Below, piece after piece: positions 7,347 through 15,465 of a DNA stretch of 64,000 bases; position 1 is the first letter of the stretch, and each line of letters begins with the position of its first letter. The notes beneath the pieces were generated by a model. That model saw only the letters and a program-made list of their open reading frames with translations. It did not search any database and was not told the DNA's origin. The DNA lies in assembly GCA_900542505.1 (NCBI GenBank), contig UQNV01000003.1, positions 1 through 64,000 of the forward strand, read 5' to 3'. The stretch comes from an uncultured Alistipes sp. Lineage in GTDB: Bacteria > Bacteroidota > Bacteroidia > Bacteroidales > Rikenellaceae. A program made the translations under genes and the position numbers.

Positions 7347-9014
7347 ATGCAGGATTTGAAAGCGCTTGAGGGGAAAAGCCTTGCCGAACTGCGCGAAATC
7401 GCTAAGGCATTGGGCCTGAAAAATATCATGGCAAAGAAAAAACGCGAGTTGATGGAGAGCATCGCCGGCAATGCGGCCGACGGCGGCGGGATGCCGGCGC
7501 AGGAGGACGACCGGACTGCCGCAGCAGCGCACAACGACTCCGTACCCTCGGAGGTGAAGCCCCGGCGCGGGCGTCGTCCGCGACTCAAGTCCGCATCCGA
7601 CTCGGCCCAGGCCGAGCCGCAGCCCGAAGAGACTTCCGCCCCGAAGAGCGTTGATGAGGCCCCGGCGCAGCCCGAAGAGGCCGCTCCGGCGGAACAGGGT
7701 CAGGCTCAGGCCGCGGACCCGCATCAGCAGGCCTCGAAGCAGGAGACCAAGCGCCGTGGCCGCAAGCCCAAGGGTTCGCCCCGACAGGCGGCCGAAGCCC
7801 CCGTGGAGAAGGCGCCGGCAGCGGCTCAGCCCGCCGCACAGCAGGAGCAGGAGGCTGCGCGCGACCTCGAGCAGGAGGTGATTACGAAGGATGACTTCGC
7901 CGGTGAAATCGAGGGCGAGGGCGTATTGGAAATCATGCCCGACGGCTACGGATTCCTCCGTTCGGCCGACTACAACTACCTCAATTCGCCCGACGACATC
8001 TATGTGTCGCCCTCGCAAATCAAGTTCTTCGGCCTGAAGCCCGGCGATACGGTCAACGGCGCCATTCGTCCTCCGAAGGAGGGCGAGAAGTACTTCCCGC
8101 TGGTGCGTGTCAACGAAATCAACGGCCTGAAGCCCGAATACATCCGCGACCGCGTGCAGTTCGAGTACATGACGCCGCTCTTCCCCAACGAGAAGTTCTG
8201 CCTGACGGGCAACGGCCACAACAACCTCACCACGCGCATCGTCGACCTCTTTTCGCCTATCGGCAAAGGCCAGCGTGCGCTCATCGTCGCCCAGCCCAAG
8301 ACCGGTAAGACGATGCTCATGCAGTCGATTATCAATGCCATCGCCGACAACCATCCCGACGTCTATCTGATTGTGCTGCTCATTGACGAGCGTCCCGAGG
8401 AGGTGACCGAGATGGCGCGCAACGCCAAGGCCGAGGTTGTCGCCTCGACCTTCGACGAGCAGGCTTCGCGCCACGTGAAGGTGGCCGAGATGGTGCTCGA
8501 AAAGGCCAAGCGTATGGTCGAGTGCGGCCACGACGTGGTGATTTTCCTCGACTCCATCACCCGTCTGGCGCGTGCCTACAACTCGGTGCAGCCCGCCTCG
8601 GGCAAGGTGCTTTCGGGCGGTGTCGACGCCAATGCGCTCCACAAGCCCAAGCGCTTCTTCGGCGCTGCCCGCAATACCGAGGAGAAGGGCTCGCTGACCA
8701 TCATCGCCACGGCGCTCATCGACACCGGGTCGAAGATGGACGAGGTGATTTTCGAGGAGTTCAAGGGTACGGGCAACATGGAGCTGCAGCTCGACCGCAA
8801 GCTGGCCAACAAGCGTGTCTACCCGGCCGTCGACGTCATCGCTTCGGGTACGCGCCGCGAGGATTTGCTGCTGCCGCGCGAGGTGATGAACCGTACGTGG
8901 GTGTTGCGCAAGTACCTCTCGGACATGACGCCCGTCGAGGCGATGGAGTTCCTCCAGAAGCAGATGAACCTCACGGAGACCAACGAGGAGTTCCTCGCCA
9001 CGATGAACCATTGA
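7347..9014 (+). CDS. rho: transcription termination factor Rho
   Basis: 555-residue hexameric RNA helicase that ends transcription. Domains: Rho N-terminal SAP-like helices (1-45); a low-complexity Ala/Pro/Glu/Gln-rich linker (about 50-175) with basic patches ([15 protein letters not shown]); the cold-shock-type RNA-binding domain (about 180-255, with DGYGFLRS); and the RecA-like ATPase. Walker A is A315-QPKTGKT322 and Walker B is [16 protein letters not shown]. The secondary RNA-contact region reads [22 protein letters not shown]. coli Rho has 419 residues; the excess is the linker, as known in Bacteroidetes. It has its own promoter and a 60-nt leader. Confidence 0.98.
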   Translation: MQDLKALEGKSLAELREIAKALGLKNIMAKKKRELMESIAGNAADGGGMPAQEDDRTAAAAHNDSVPSEVKPRRGRRPRLKSASDSAQAEPQPEETSAPKSVDEAPAQPEEAAPAEQGQAQAADPHQQASKQETKRRGRKPKGSPRQAAEAPVEKAPAAAQPAAQQEQEAARDLEQEVITKDDFAGEIEGEGVLEIMPDGYGFLRSADYNYLNSPDDIYVSPSQIKFFGLKPGDTVNGAIRPPKEGEKYFPLVRVNEINGLKPEYIRDRVQFEYMTPLFPNEKFCLTGNGHNNLTTRIVDLFSPIGKGQRALIVAQPKTGKTMLMQSIINAIADNHPDVYLIVLLIDERPEEVTEMARNAKAEVVASTFDEQASRHVKVAEMVLEKAKRMVECGHDVVIFLDSITRLARAYNSVQPASGKVLSGGVDANALHKPKRFFGAARNTEEKGSLTIIATALIDTGSKMDEVIFEEFKGTGNMELQLDRKLANKRVYPAVDVIASGTRREDLLLPREVMNRTWVLRKYLSDMTPVEAMEFLQKQMNLTETNEEFLATMNH

Positions 9015-9042
9015 GTCTGAATACGCAGGATACCAATAACCG

Positions 9043-9822
9043 ATGATTGCAATGAAACGAATCATTCTTTTGTGCTGCAGCCTCGTGCTGGCCCAGGCCA
9101 CGCTGGCGTGGGGGCCCAAGGGGCATGACGTGACGGCCTACATCGCCGAATGCCATCTGACGCCCGAGGCTGCCGAGGCGGTCGACCGGGTGCTGGGCGG
9201 CCACTCGCTCGTCTACTATGCCAACTGGCTCGACAACGCCAGCCATCAGCCTGAGTATGCCTATACGAAGACGTGGCACTACCGCAACATCGACGCCGGG
9301 GAGACCCTTGAGTCGATGCCCGAGAATCCCGACGGCGACGTGCTGACGGCAGTCACGAATCTGGTGGAGCGGCTTTCGTCGGGGGAGCTCACGCCCGAGG
9401 AGGAGGCCCTCGACCTCAAGATGCTGATTCACCTGGTGGGCGACATGCACTGCCCGATGCACATGGGGCATCTTTCGGACCTGGGAGGCAACCGCGTGCC
9501 GGTGACCGTCTTCGGCCGTTCGTCGAACCTCCATTCGGCATGGGATTCGACGCTGCCCGAGTCGGCCCACAAGTGGAGCTATACGGAGTGGCAGGAGCAA
9601 ATCGACCGGCTGGCCGACGACGAGGCGATGCTCGTGCAGTCGGGAACGCCGCGCGACTGGGCGGCCGAGACCTGGGAGCTTTGCAGCGAAATCTACGAGG
9701 CGACGCCCGAAGGCAGTTCGATATCCTATGACTATGTGGCCAAATATGCCCCGATGGTCGAGCGGCAGTTCCTGCGCGCCGGATACCGTCTGGCCAAGCT
9801 GTTGAACGAAATCTACCGGTAG
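9043..9822 (+). CDS. exported S1/P1-type nuclease
   Basis: 259 residues, of the zinc-dependent S1/P1 nuclease and phospholipase C superfamily, which cleaves single-stranded nucleic acid or nucleotides. A signal peptide (about 1-22, ending LAQATLA) should leave W23 as the mature N-terminus, which is required because the terminal Trp ligates zinc. All expected ligands are present in order: W23 and H28 (AWGPKGHD), D in NWLDNAS, H in TWHYRNID, H/D/H in IHLVGDMHCPMH, and H/D in LHSAWDSTL. The alternative start at residue 4 (MKRIILLCC) gives the same mature protein. The product is periplasmic or secreted and probably scavenges nucleic acid. It starts 28 nt after rho. Confidence 0.92.
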   Translation: MIAMKRIILLCCSLVLAQATLAWGPKGHDVTAYIAECHLTPEAAEAVDRVLGGHSLVYYANWLDNASHQPEYAYTKTWHYRNIDAGETLESMPENPDGDVLTAVTNLVERLSSGELTPEEEALDLKMLIHLVGDMHCPMHMGHLSDLGGNRVPVTVFGRSSNLHSAWDSTLPESAHKWSYTEWQEQIDRLADDEAMLVQSGTPRDWAAETWELCSEIYEATPEGSSISYDYVAKYAPMVERQFLRAGYRLAKLLNEIYR

Positions 9823-9884
9823 CGGGGTGGCTTGCTCCCCAAATCTGGTGAGTTCACACGAACGAAAATACTCAATTGTGGCGA

Positions 9885-9915
9885 TTGTCCCATGATGCGT
9901 TTTGTCCGACCTTTG
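9885..9915 (+). promoter_or_regulatory. possible promoter after the nuclease gene
   Basis: TTG (9885-9887) is 20 nt from GACCTTTG (9908-9915), one base off the TAnnTTTG consensus. If active it would drive a short transcript of about 85 nt, ending at the terminator at 9981-10007. Confidence 0.35.
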
Positions 9916-9980
9916 TATCGGAAACAAAAAGCAGAAAATTCAGCCATTGCATTGTTTGTATTGTTAATGTTTGTGTGTGG

Positions 9981-10007
9981 AACCCGTCCTTCGAGGACGG
10001 GTTTTTT
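9981..10007 (+). terminator. strong intrinsic terminator
   Basis: AACCCGTCC pairs with GGACGGGTT around a TTCGA loop, and a T-tract follows. It ends either the nuclease transcript or a short independent RNA that starts near 9921. Confidence 0.8.
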
Positions 10008-10014
10008 GTTGCGC

Positions 10015-10423
10015 CCGCAAAGGTGCCCGCAGAGGCTCCCCAAAAACTCTCCAAAAGGCTTTGAACAGAGACTCCTCCAACAACTCCCGCAGAGGTGCCC
10101 GCAGAGGGCCCAAAGGGGCTCCCTCCAAAGGCTCCCGCAGAGGTGCCCCAAAAGCTCTCCAGAAGGTGCCGAGCATAGGCTTCGAGCAGGCCCCCCCCCA
10201 AGGTGCTCGCAGAGGCTCCCCAAAAGCTCCTCCAGGGGTGCCCCAAAAGCTCTCCGGAAGGCGCCGAGCAGAGGCTCCTCCAACAACTCCCGCAGAGGCG
10301 CCGAGCAGAGGCTCCTCCAAAAACTCCCGCAGAGGGCCCAAAGAGGCTCCCTTCAAAGGCTCCCTTCAAAGGCTCCCTCCAAAGGCTCCCTCCAAAGGCT
10401 CCCGCAGAGGTGCCGGGCTGAGG
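10015..10423. repeat. degenerate 12-13-bp minisatellite array
   Basis: About 400 bp built from interleaved short words such as CCCGCAGAGGTG, CCCTCCAAAGGCT, CCCTTCAAAGGCT and CCCCAAAAGCTCTCC. The last four units (about 10349-10400) are nearly identical 13-mers; the rest are scrambled variants. The plus strand is strongly depleted in T. All six reading frames stay open through most of the array, which makes the long frames there compositional artefacts. It lies between a terminator and tRNA-Met, with no gene inside. There are no CRISPR-like spacers. Confidence 0.8.
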
Positions 10424-10539
10424 CGTACGGCTGATTTTTTGCTATTTTTTGCAAGTGGGTCGGTGGAACGCGATGAACCGATGCCGCTGCAATGCGCTGC
10501 AGAGGGGGGTGGGAATTTGGTGGTGAATCCGGAAAATGG

Positions 10540-10573
10540 ATAAAAGAAAAGCACTTGCATCGATGCAAGTGCT
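10540..10573 (-). terminator. terminator of tRNA-Met
   Basis: A perfect 24-bp palindrome (10550-10573) is followed on the minus strand by TTTTCTTTTATCC. It begins 15 nt beyond the tRNA-Met 3' end. Confidence 0.8.
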
Positions 10574-10587
10574 TGATTTTTAGTTGG

Positions 10588-10661
10588 TAGCGGGAGAGAG
10601 ACTTGAACTCTCGACCTCATGATTATGAATCATGCGCTCTAACCAGCTGAGCTATCCCGCC
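10588..10661 (-). tRNA. tRNA-Met (CAU)
   Basis: 74-nt cloverleaf on the minus strand: acceptor GGCGGGA/TCCCGCT, D-arm GCTC-AGCTGGTTA-GAGC, anticodon arm CATGA-TTCATAA-TCATG (anticodon CAT), T-arm GAGAG-TTCAAGT-CTCTC, discriminator A. The paired acceptor end makes it an elongator-type tRNA. Elongator Met is favoured, but lysidine-modified tRNA-Ile cannot be excluded by eye. Confidence 0.92.
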
Positions 10662-10837
10662 ATGGCTCTGTTGCACTTTCGGACGGCGAACCGTCGTCGG
10701 TTTGAGTTCCAAAGCGAGTGCAAAGGTAGTACAAATTTCGGAACTACCAAAAAAATCACGAAAAAAACGTGCAAAAAGCCTTCCGGCAACCTCCTGGCAG
10801 CGGTTTTGCACGCCATTCCCGAAACAAAACTCATTCG

Positions 10838-11521
10838 ATGGAACGTTCGAAGTCTCATGAGGGCAGGCTCATCGGGTTGCTTGCCGAGTTGAAGGTCACG
10901 GCGGGCCTTGTGCTGCTGGTTGCCATTTCGCGGGAGATTCTCCTCGGGCATCATCAGGCCTTCTCGCACGGATACCTTGCCGTGCAGCTGGTGGTCTGCC
11001 TGCTTTTTCTGGGCGATTTTTTCGTCCGCTGGCATGCCGCCGACCGCAAACTGCCGTTTTTCCTGCGCAATCTGTTCTTTCTGCTCATCTCGGTCCCCTG
11101 GCTCAACATCGCGGTCTGGAGCCATGCGCTGCTGCCGCGTTCCTGGGCGATGCTGCTCGGCCTGATGCCGCTCGTCAGGGCTTTCGGCGTGCTGGGCATC
11201 GTGGCGCACTGGCTGGTGACGGGACGCATCCGTCAGCTCTTCGTCTCCTACCTTTTCACGGTGCTCGTCTTTACCTACCTCTCGGCGCTGGTCTTCTACG
11301 ACTACGAAATCGGGGTCAATCCGAAACTCGACGGCTTCGGCGATGCGCTGTGGTGGGCCTGGATGAACGTGACGACCGTCGGAGCGGAAATCTTCGCCGT
11401 GACAGCCGTCGGAAAGCTCTTTTCCGTGCTGCTTCCGTCGCTCGGCATGATGATGTTCCCCATCTTCACGAGCTATCTCCTGCAGGAGTATGCGCCCTCA
11501 CGCCGCAGGTCCGATTCCTGA
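10838..11521 (+). CDS. K+ channel-like ion channel protein
   Basis: 227-residue inner-membrane protein with a six-helix, voltage-gated-channel-like layout. Hydrophobic helices lie near residues 10-32, 45-63, 72-92, 105-128 and 135-155. They are followed by the pore helix FGDALWWAWMNVTTVG and a last helix LFSVLLPSLGMMMFPIFTSYLL. The pore resembles K+ channels up to the selectivity filter, but the filter reads T179-T180-V181-G182-A183-E184 instead of TTVGYGD. Ion selectivity is therefore uncertain. There is no cytosolic RCK domain. The ATG at 10838 (MERSKSHEG) is chosen over 10769, whose extra residues are polar and not family-like. It may act in ion balance together with the convergent mscL. 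Confidence 0.75.
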   Translation: MERSKSHEGRLIGLLAELKVTAGLVLLVAISREILLGHHQAFSHGYLAVQLVVCLLFLGDFFVRWHAADRKLPFFLRNLFFLLISVPWLNIAVWSHALLPRSWAMLLGLMPLVRAFGVLGIVAHWLVTGRIRQLFVSYLFTVLVFTYLSALVFYDYEIGVNPKLDGFGDALWWAWMNVTTVGAEIFAVTAVGKLFSVLLPSLGMMMFPIFTSYLLQEYAPSRRRSDS

Positions 11522-11576
11522 CGGGCCGCCACATGCAGCGGCTGCCGGGCCGGGAACCGAACCGGGCCGGGGCTCT

Positions 11577-12017
11577 TTACCGCGACGATTTCTGCTGTTC
11601 GCGCAGCAGGTCCCGGATTTCGGTGAGCAGCAGCTCCTCCTTCGACGGGGCGGTCGGTGCCGGAGCAGCCTTCTTGTGGCGCATCAGCCGGTTCATCAGC
11701 TTGACCATCAGGAAGACACAGAAGGCCAGGATGGCGAAGTCGATGCACTGCTGGATGAAGACTCCGTAGTTCCAGTATACGGGTGTCGCGGCACTGTCGG
11801 CTGCGGCTCCTGACATGCTGTCGCGTACGCCGCTCAGGTCGACGCGCAGGTTCGAGAAATCGGTCTTGCCGAGCAGCATGCCGAGCGGCGGCATGATGAT
11901 GTCGTTGACCAGCGAGGAGACGATTTTGCCGAATGCGCCGCCGATGATGACGCCGACGGCCATGTCCACCATGTTGCCCTTGAGGGCGAATTCCTTGAAT
12001 TCTTGGAGAAATTTCAT
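11577..12017 (-). CDS. mscL: large-conductance mechanosensitive channel MscL
   Basis: 146-residue pentameric inner-membrane channel that opens under membrane tension and releases solutes on osmotic downshock. The N-terminal amphipathic helix and TM1 are clear ([39 protein letters not shown]). A periplasmic loop follows (about 50-80), then TM2 ([26 protein letters not shown]) and a C-terminal charged helix bundle ([18 protein letters not shown]). The length is normal. It converges on the K+ channel-like gene. The two ends are 55 bp apart and no obvious terminator stem was seen between them. Confidence 0.97.
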   Translation of the reverse strand: MKFLQEFKEFALKGNMVDMAVGVIIGGAFGKIVSSLVNDIIMPPLGMLLGKTDFSNLRVDLSGVRDSMSGAAADSAATPVYWNYGVFIQQCIDFAILAFCVFLMVKLMNRLMRHKKAAPAPTAPSKEELLLTEIRDLLREQQKSSR

Positions 12018-12254
12018 GCGCTTGCGGTTTTAGAATCGGTTGAAGATACGAAAAATCGGGCGGAAGTCCAACCTTTTGAGCTGTTTCGTCGCCATGATGC
12101 GGAGCCGATGCCCCGCCGTATGTTGGTTTTGTCGGGGCATTTGCGTACATTTGTCCAACGGACGACGGGAGGGGCGGGCCGGAATCTCCGAGCAGCCGAT
12201 ACGGTGCAAAACCCTTGCCCGAAACGGACGTATGGATTGTTAAAACAGAAGTTC

Positions 12255-12743
12255 ATGAAAAGAATAACGAATCCCTGGAGCGGGATGGAGGGGTACCGCT
12301 GTTTCGGTTGCGACCCCCACAGCGAACGAGGTCTCCGGATGGAGTTCTACGAGGATGGCGACGAGATTGTGAGCGTGTGGCATCCGCGTCCCGAATTTCA
12401 GGGATGGGTCGATACGCTCCATGGCGGCATCCAGGCGACGCTGGCCGATGAAATCAGCAGCTGGGTGGTCTTCCGCAAGTTCCAGACCAGCGGCGTGACG
12501 TCGAAGATGGAGGTGCGCTATCTCCATCCCATCCATACCTCCGACGAGCGAATCACGCTGCGGGCATCCGTACGGCAGCAGCGGCGCAATCTGGTCGAGA
12601 TAGGCGTCCGTATCTTCGATGTGCACGACAGGTTGTGCACCGAGGCCGTCTGTCTTTACTTCCTCTTCCCGAAGGAGCGGGCCCGTGAGGAGTTTCACTT
12701 CTGCGAGTGCGGGGTCTGCGACGAGGAGACGATGCCTCGCTGA
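12255..12743 (+). CDS. PaaI-type hotdog-fold thioesterase
   Basis: 162-residue cytosolic protein with a single hotdog domain that probably hydrolyses an acyl-CoA. The family signs are YRCFGCDPHSERGL near the N-terminus and the catalytic-helix motif DTLHGGIQATLADEISSW. The start at 12255 (MKRITNPWSG) is preferred to 12003, because a TACATTTG promoter-like element (12146-12153) lies between them and the longer frame would overlap the mscL 5' end. The C-terminus carries an extra cysteine cluster (FHFCECGVCDEE) that could bind a metal, not a standard part of the domain. The substrate is unknown. Confidence 0.82.
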   Translation: MKRITNPWSGMEGYRCFGCDPHSERGLRMEFYEDGDEIVSVWHPRPEFQGWVDTLHGGIQATLADEISSWVVFRKFQTSGVTSKMEVRYLHPIHTSDERITLRASVRQQRRNLVEIGVRIFDVHDRLCTEAVCLYFLFPKERAREEFHFCECGVCDEETMPR

Positions 12744-12906
12744 GGCTTGCGTGACCGCACTGGCGCCGGCACGGCGTGACGGAGCCGCGTGGCTGCGTGC
12801 CGTCTTGCCGCAAGGGTTGCCTGAGTGGGGTAGTGTGTGGCCGGGCGTGGCCGGGAGGCCTCTCCGGCCCTGCTTTCCCGATGTCGGTCGCGGATGGCGA
12901 CTGTAC

Positions 12907-12948
12907 GAAAAAAGACGGGCCCCTGCGCCGTTTCCCGGCTGCAGGGGC
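12907..12948 (-). terminator. terminator of carboxyltransferase gene
   Basis: On the minus strand, GCCCCTGC pairs with GCAGGGGC around an inner GCCG/CGGC stem, followed by CCGTCTTTTTT. A second perfect hairpin (GGGCGGGAGA-GAC-TCTCCCGCCC, 12960-12982) lies just upstream, so the transcript ends in two stacked stems. Confidence 0.8.
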
Positions 12949-12997
12949 TCGTTCTTTTCGGGCGGGAGAGTCTCTCCCGCCCGGTTGCTGTGGGGTG

Positions 12998-14851
12998 TTA
13001 TTCGATTTCGAGCAGCGGGGCGTCCGTCGGAACGTTCTCGCCAACCTGAGCCAGCAGCTGCTTGACCTTTCCGCTGACATCCGACGTGATGGAGTTCTCC
13101 ATCTTCATCGCTTCGAGCACGACAACCTCCTGACCGGCCTTCACCTCGTCGCCGACCTTCACCTTAAAGTCGATGACGCGGCCCGGCAGCGGGGCGTTGA
13201 CCGTGTGGCCCGTGATGGCTGCGGCCTTCTTCTCCTCGGCTTTCTGCTCCTCGGCCTTCGGCTCGGCGGGTTTCGAGGCGGCATAGGCCTTCTTCTTCTG
13301 CTCGGTGAGGAATCCCTTCGCCACGAGCGGGAAGAGCTCGAGCAGCAGCACCTCCTTCTCGTTGGCCGCCAGCTTCACGCCGCCAGCCTCGGGCAGCTCG
13401 GGATTGGGCTGCATCTGATACTTCGAGGTGTCGTAGGGAGTCTCCTCGCGTACGCCGCAAATCTTGAAGCGGAATTCGGGGTCAATCTTGACAGGCGTCT
13501 TGCCGTATTCGCCCTTGACCAGACCGACAAACTGCGACGACTTGTTGGTGTACATCGGACGGCCGGCCTTCTCGTCGAGGGCGCAGTTCACGGCCTGTGC
13601 GCCGACAATCTGCGAGGTGGGGGTCACCAGAGGCGGCAGACCTGCGGCCAGACGCACCGACGGAATGAGCTCCATGGCGCGCGGCAGAATCTCCTCGGCC
13701 TTGAGCTGCTTGAGCTGGGCCACCATGTTGGAGTACATGCCGCCCGGAATCTCGGCCTTCTGGACCAGTTCGTTGGGAGCGGGGAAGCCGTAGTAGGCCT
13801 CAATCTTGCGGCATGCGTCGATGGTGCCCTCCTCGTCGTCGGCCTGGGCGGCCTTGATGGCACGGTCGAACAGAGCGTCGATTTCGGCGGGAATCGTATC
13901 CGTCAGCGGGTTGAAAGCCTTCGGTTCGGGTTTCTCGGTGCCGAATACCGACTGGTTGAGCTCCTTGCGGATTTCACGCAGCTGGGTGTTGATTTTGGCC
14001 ACTGCCTCCATGTTCACACCCAGGTCGATGCCCAGCTTCTTGCAGAATACGTAGACCAGCTCGATGGCCGGAGCGCCCGTACCGCCGGCGAAGTACCAGC
14101 AGTTGGTGTCGACGATGTCGACGCCGGCAACGATGGCCGCCAGCACCGATGCCAGACCGTAGCCCGGCGTACAGTGGGTGTGGAAGTCGACCGGAATCGA
14201 CAGGTGCTGCTTGAAGAGGCGCACCAGCGTGGCCACGCGGCGCGGAGGGATGAGGCCCGACATGTCCTTGATGGTAATCATGTCGGCACCCAGGGCGGCC
14301 ATCTGCTTGGCCTTGTCGAGGAAGTAGGCGTCGGTGAAGACGGGCTTCGGAGCCTTCTTGCCCATCAGACGGGCGAAGAATCCAACCTCGGGGTATTTCG
14401 GGTCCACCGTGTAGCAGACGGCGCAGTCGGCGATACCGCCGTACTGTTTCACATACTTGACCGTCGACTTGACGTTGTCCACGTCGTTCAGCGCGTCGAA
14501 GATACGCATGATGCCCAGTCCGCTTTCGATGGCGTTGCGGCAGAAACCGTCGATGATTTCATCCGTATAGGGCGAGTAGCCGAAGAGGTTGCGGCCGCGC
14601 GACAGGGCCGTGAGCTTCGATACGTTGCCGACGGCCTTGTGGATGGTTTCGAGACGGGTCCAGGGATTCTCGTTCAGATAGCGCATTACCGAGTCGGGTA
14701 CGGCGCCGCCCCAAACCTCCATCGCGTAGAAGTTCGCATCCTTATAGTAAGGAAGGCAGCGGTCGATTTGGGCCTGGTTCATTCGCGTCGCGAACGAGGA
14801 CTGCTGTCCGTCGCGCAACGTGAGGTCTCTGATTTTAAGATTTCTTGCCAT
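12998..14851 (-). CDS. biotin-dependent carboxyltransferase subunit (OadA/PycB-like)
   Basis: 617-residue protein. The N-terminal TIM-barrel carboxyltransferase domain (about 1-280) begins RDLTLRDGQQS and includes DMSGLIPPRR and FHTHCTPGYGLAS, with metal-binding residues in HTH. The conserved PYC/OADA domain spans about 300-480. An Ala/Lys/Glu-rich linker (about 520-545) leads to a C-terminal biotinyl domain with VVVLEAMKMEN, where the K of AMKM is biotinylated. The architecture matches oxaloacetate decarboxylase alpha or the B subunit of pyruvate carboxylase. The partner subunits that would decide are not in the window. The start at 14851 (MARNLKIRD) fits the family; the frame runs on upstream but through its promoter. 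In Bacteroidales such enzymes serve C4-acid and propionate metabolism. Confidence 0.9.
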   Translation of the reverse strand: MARNLKIRDLTLRDGQQSSFATRMNQAQIDRCLPYYKDANFYAMEVWGGAVPDSVMRYLNENPWTRLETIHKAVGNVSKLTALSRGRNLFGYSPYTDEIIDGFCRNAIESGLGIMRIFDALNDVDNVKSTVKYVKQYGGIADCAVCYTVDPKYPEVGFFARLMGKKAPKPVFTDAYFLDKAKQMAALGADMITIKDMSGLIPPRRVATLVRLFKQHLSIPVDFHTHCTPGYGLASVLAAIVAGVDIVDTNCWYFAGGTGAPAIELVYVFCKKLGIDLGVNMEAVAKINTQLREIRKELNQSVFGTEKPEPKAFNPLTDTIPAEIDALFDRAIKAAQADDEEGTIDACRKIEAYYGFPAPNELVQKAEIPGGMYSNMVAQLKQLKAEEILPRAMELIPSVRLAAGLPPLVTPTSQIVGAQAVNCALDEKAGRPMYTNKSSQFVGLVKGEYGKTPVKIDPEFRFKICGVREETPYDTSKYQMQPNPELPEAGGVKLAANEKEVLLLELFPLVAKGFLTEQKKKAYAASKPAEPKAEEQKAEEKKAAAITGHTVNAPLPGRVIDFKVKVGDEVKAGQEVVVLEAMKMENSITSDVSGKVKQLLAQVGENVPTDAPLLEIE

Positions 14852-14915
14852 GGTGCTAATAATATTAGGTGTCTTAGGTTGAATTTTGACGGGTTTGCTA
14901 TTGTTATTCGAATAA

Positions 14916-14923
14916 CAAAGATA
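14916..14923 (-). promoter_or_regulatory. -7 element of carboxyltransferase gene
   Basis: The minus strand reads TATCTTTG, with an upstream TTG about 18 nt away in an AT-rich context. It lies about 65 nt ahead of the ATG at 14851. Confidence 0.6.
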
Positions 14924-15189
14924 GAAAAGAATTTTAATTTGCAATAATTTTGACCCGAAAATTGAAAATTTTCTTTCCGAAAGCCACAACATTTTTCTGT
15001 TTCTAAGAAAGAACGGTTCTTTCGGGCGGTTCGGCGTCGAATTTTGCTCCGGCAGGCGGTCGTTTCGCTGCCGGCATCTTCTCCCGGAGGAAGGGGAAGG
15101 CTCCGACCGGCCGGAGGCCGGCGCGGGGGAGTGCGCTCTTCGGCTGCCCCATCTTCGGGGGCAGGGCAGTCTCTGCCCTCGCCTTTTCG

Positions 15190-15357
15190 TATCTTTGGAG
15201 AAGACAGGATGCGGCTCGGCAGAGTCAACTTGTGAAAACTCCGTTTTCATTTGTCTCTGTGCTCGCCTTTCACTATCTTTGGAGAAGACAGGATGCGGCT
15301 CGGCAGAGTCAACTTGTGAAAACTTCGTTTTCATTTGTCTCTGCGCTCGCCTTTCAC
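15190..15357 (+). repeat. 84-bp tandem repeat, two copies, with promoters
   Basis: Copy 1 (15190-15273) and copy 2 (15274-15357) differ at only two positions. Each begins with TATCTTTG, and a third TATCTTTG begins at 15358. TTTG at 15250-15253 and 15334-15337 each sit 20 nt ahead of the next TATCTTTG, so the second and third promoters are complete -33/-7 pairs. Each copy also holds the hairpin GAAAAC-TNC-GTTTTC and an 8-codon frame, MRLGRVNL-stop. Confidence 0.85.
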
Positions 15358-15365
15358 TATCTTTG
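15334..15365 (+). promoter_or_regulatory. most proximal promoter of symporter-amidase operon
   Basis: TTTG (15334-15337) lies 20 nt from TATCTTTG (15358-15365), an ideal Bacteroidetes promoter about 100 nt ahead of the symporter ATG. Equivalent copies lie at 15250-15281 and, in part, 15190-15197. Confidence 0.65.
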
Positions 15366-15465
15366 CCGTCGTCGTACGCCGCACCGGGCTCCACCGGACT
15401 GTTCCGAACCATTGCGCGGCGCACGGGATTTGGAAATTAATCGATTCGTTCAACATCAAGTCACC

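Larger units (their letters stand above)
14852..15465. other. regulatory intergenic region
   Basis: No gene is visible here. From left to right it holds a minus-strand promoter, a 17-bp palindrome at 15007-15023, a GC-rich stretch, and a two-copy 84-bp tandem repeat that carries plus-strand promoters. The last of these is followed by about 100 nt of leader before the symporter ATG. Confidence 0.7.

Noticed and set aside
10015-10423. CRISPR array
   Set aside because: No constant direct repeat separated by unique equal-length spacers, and no cas genes in the window.
9832-10434. 200-codon and other long frames across the minisatellite, on both strands
   Set aside because: The repeats lack stops in all six frames; the Arg/Pro/Ser/Gln-rich translations follow from composition, with no homology or conserved start.
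12776-14947. 723-codon frame on the plus strand opposite the carboxyltransferase gene
   Set aside because: Antisense shadow typical of GC-rich coding DNA; the minus strand encodes clear OadA/PycB motifs.
15232-15465. 78-residue N-terminal extension of the symporter
   Set aside because: It would be translated from the promoter repeats and is not hydrophobic; the family starts at TM1 near the ATG at 15466.
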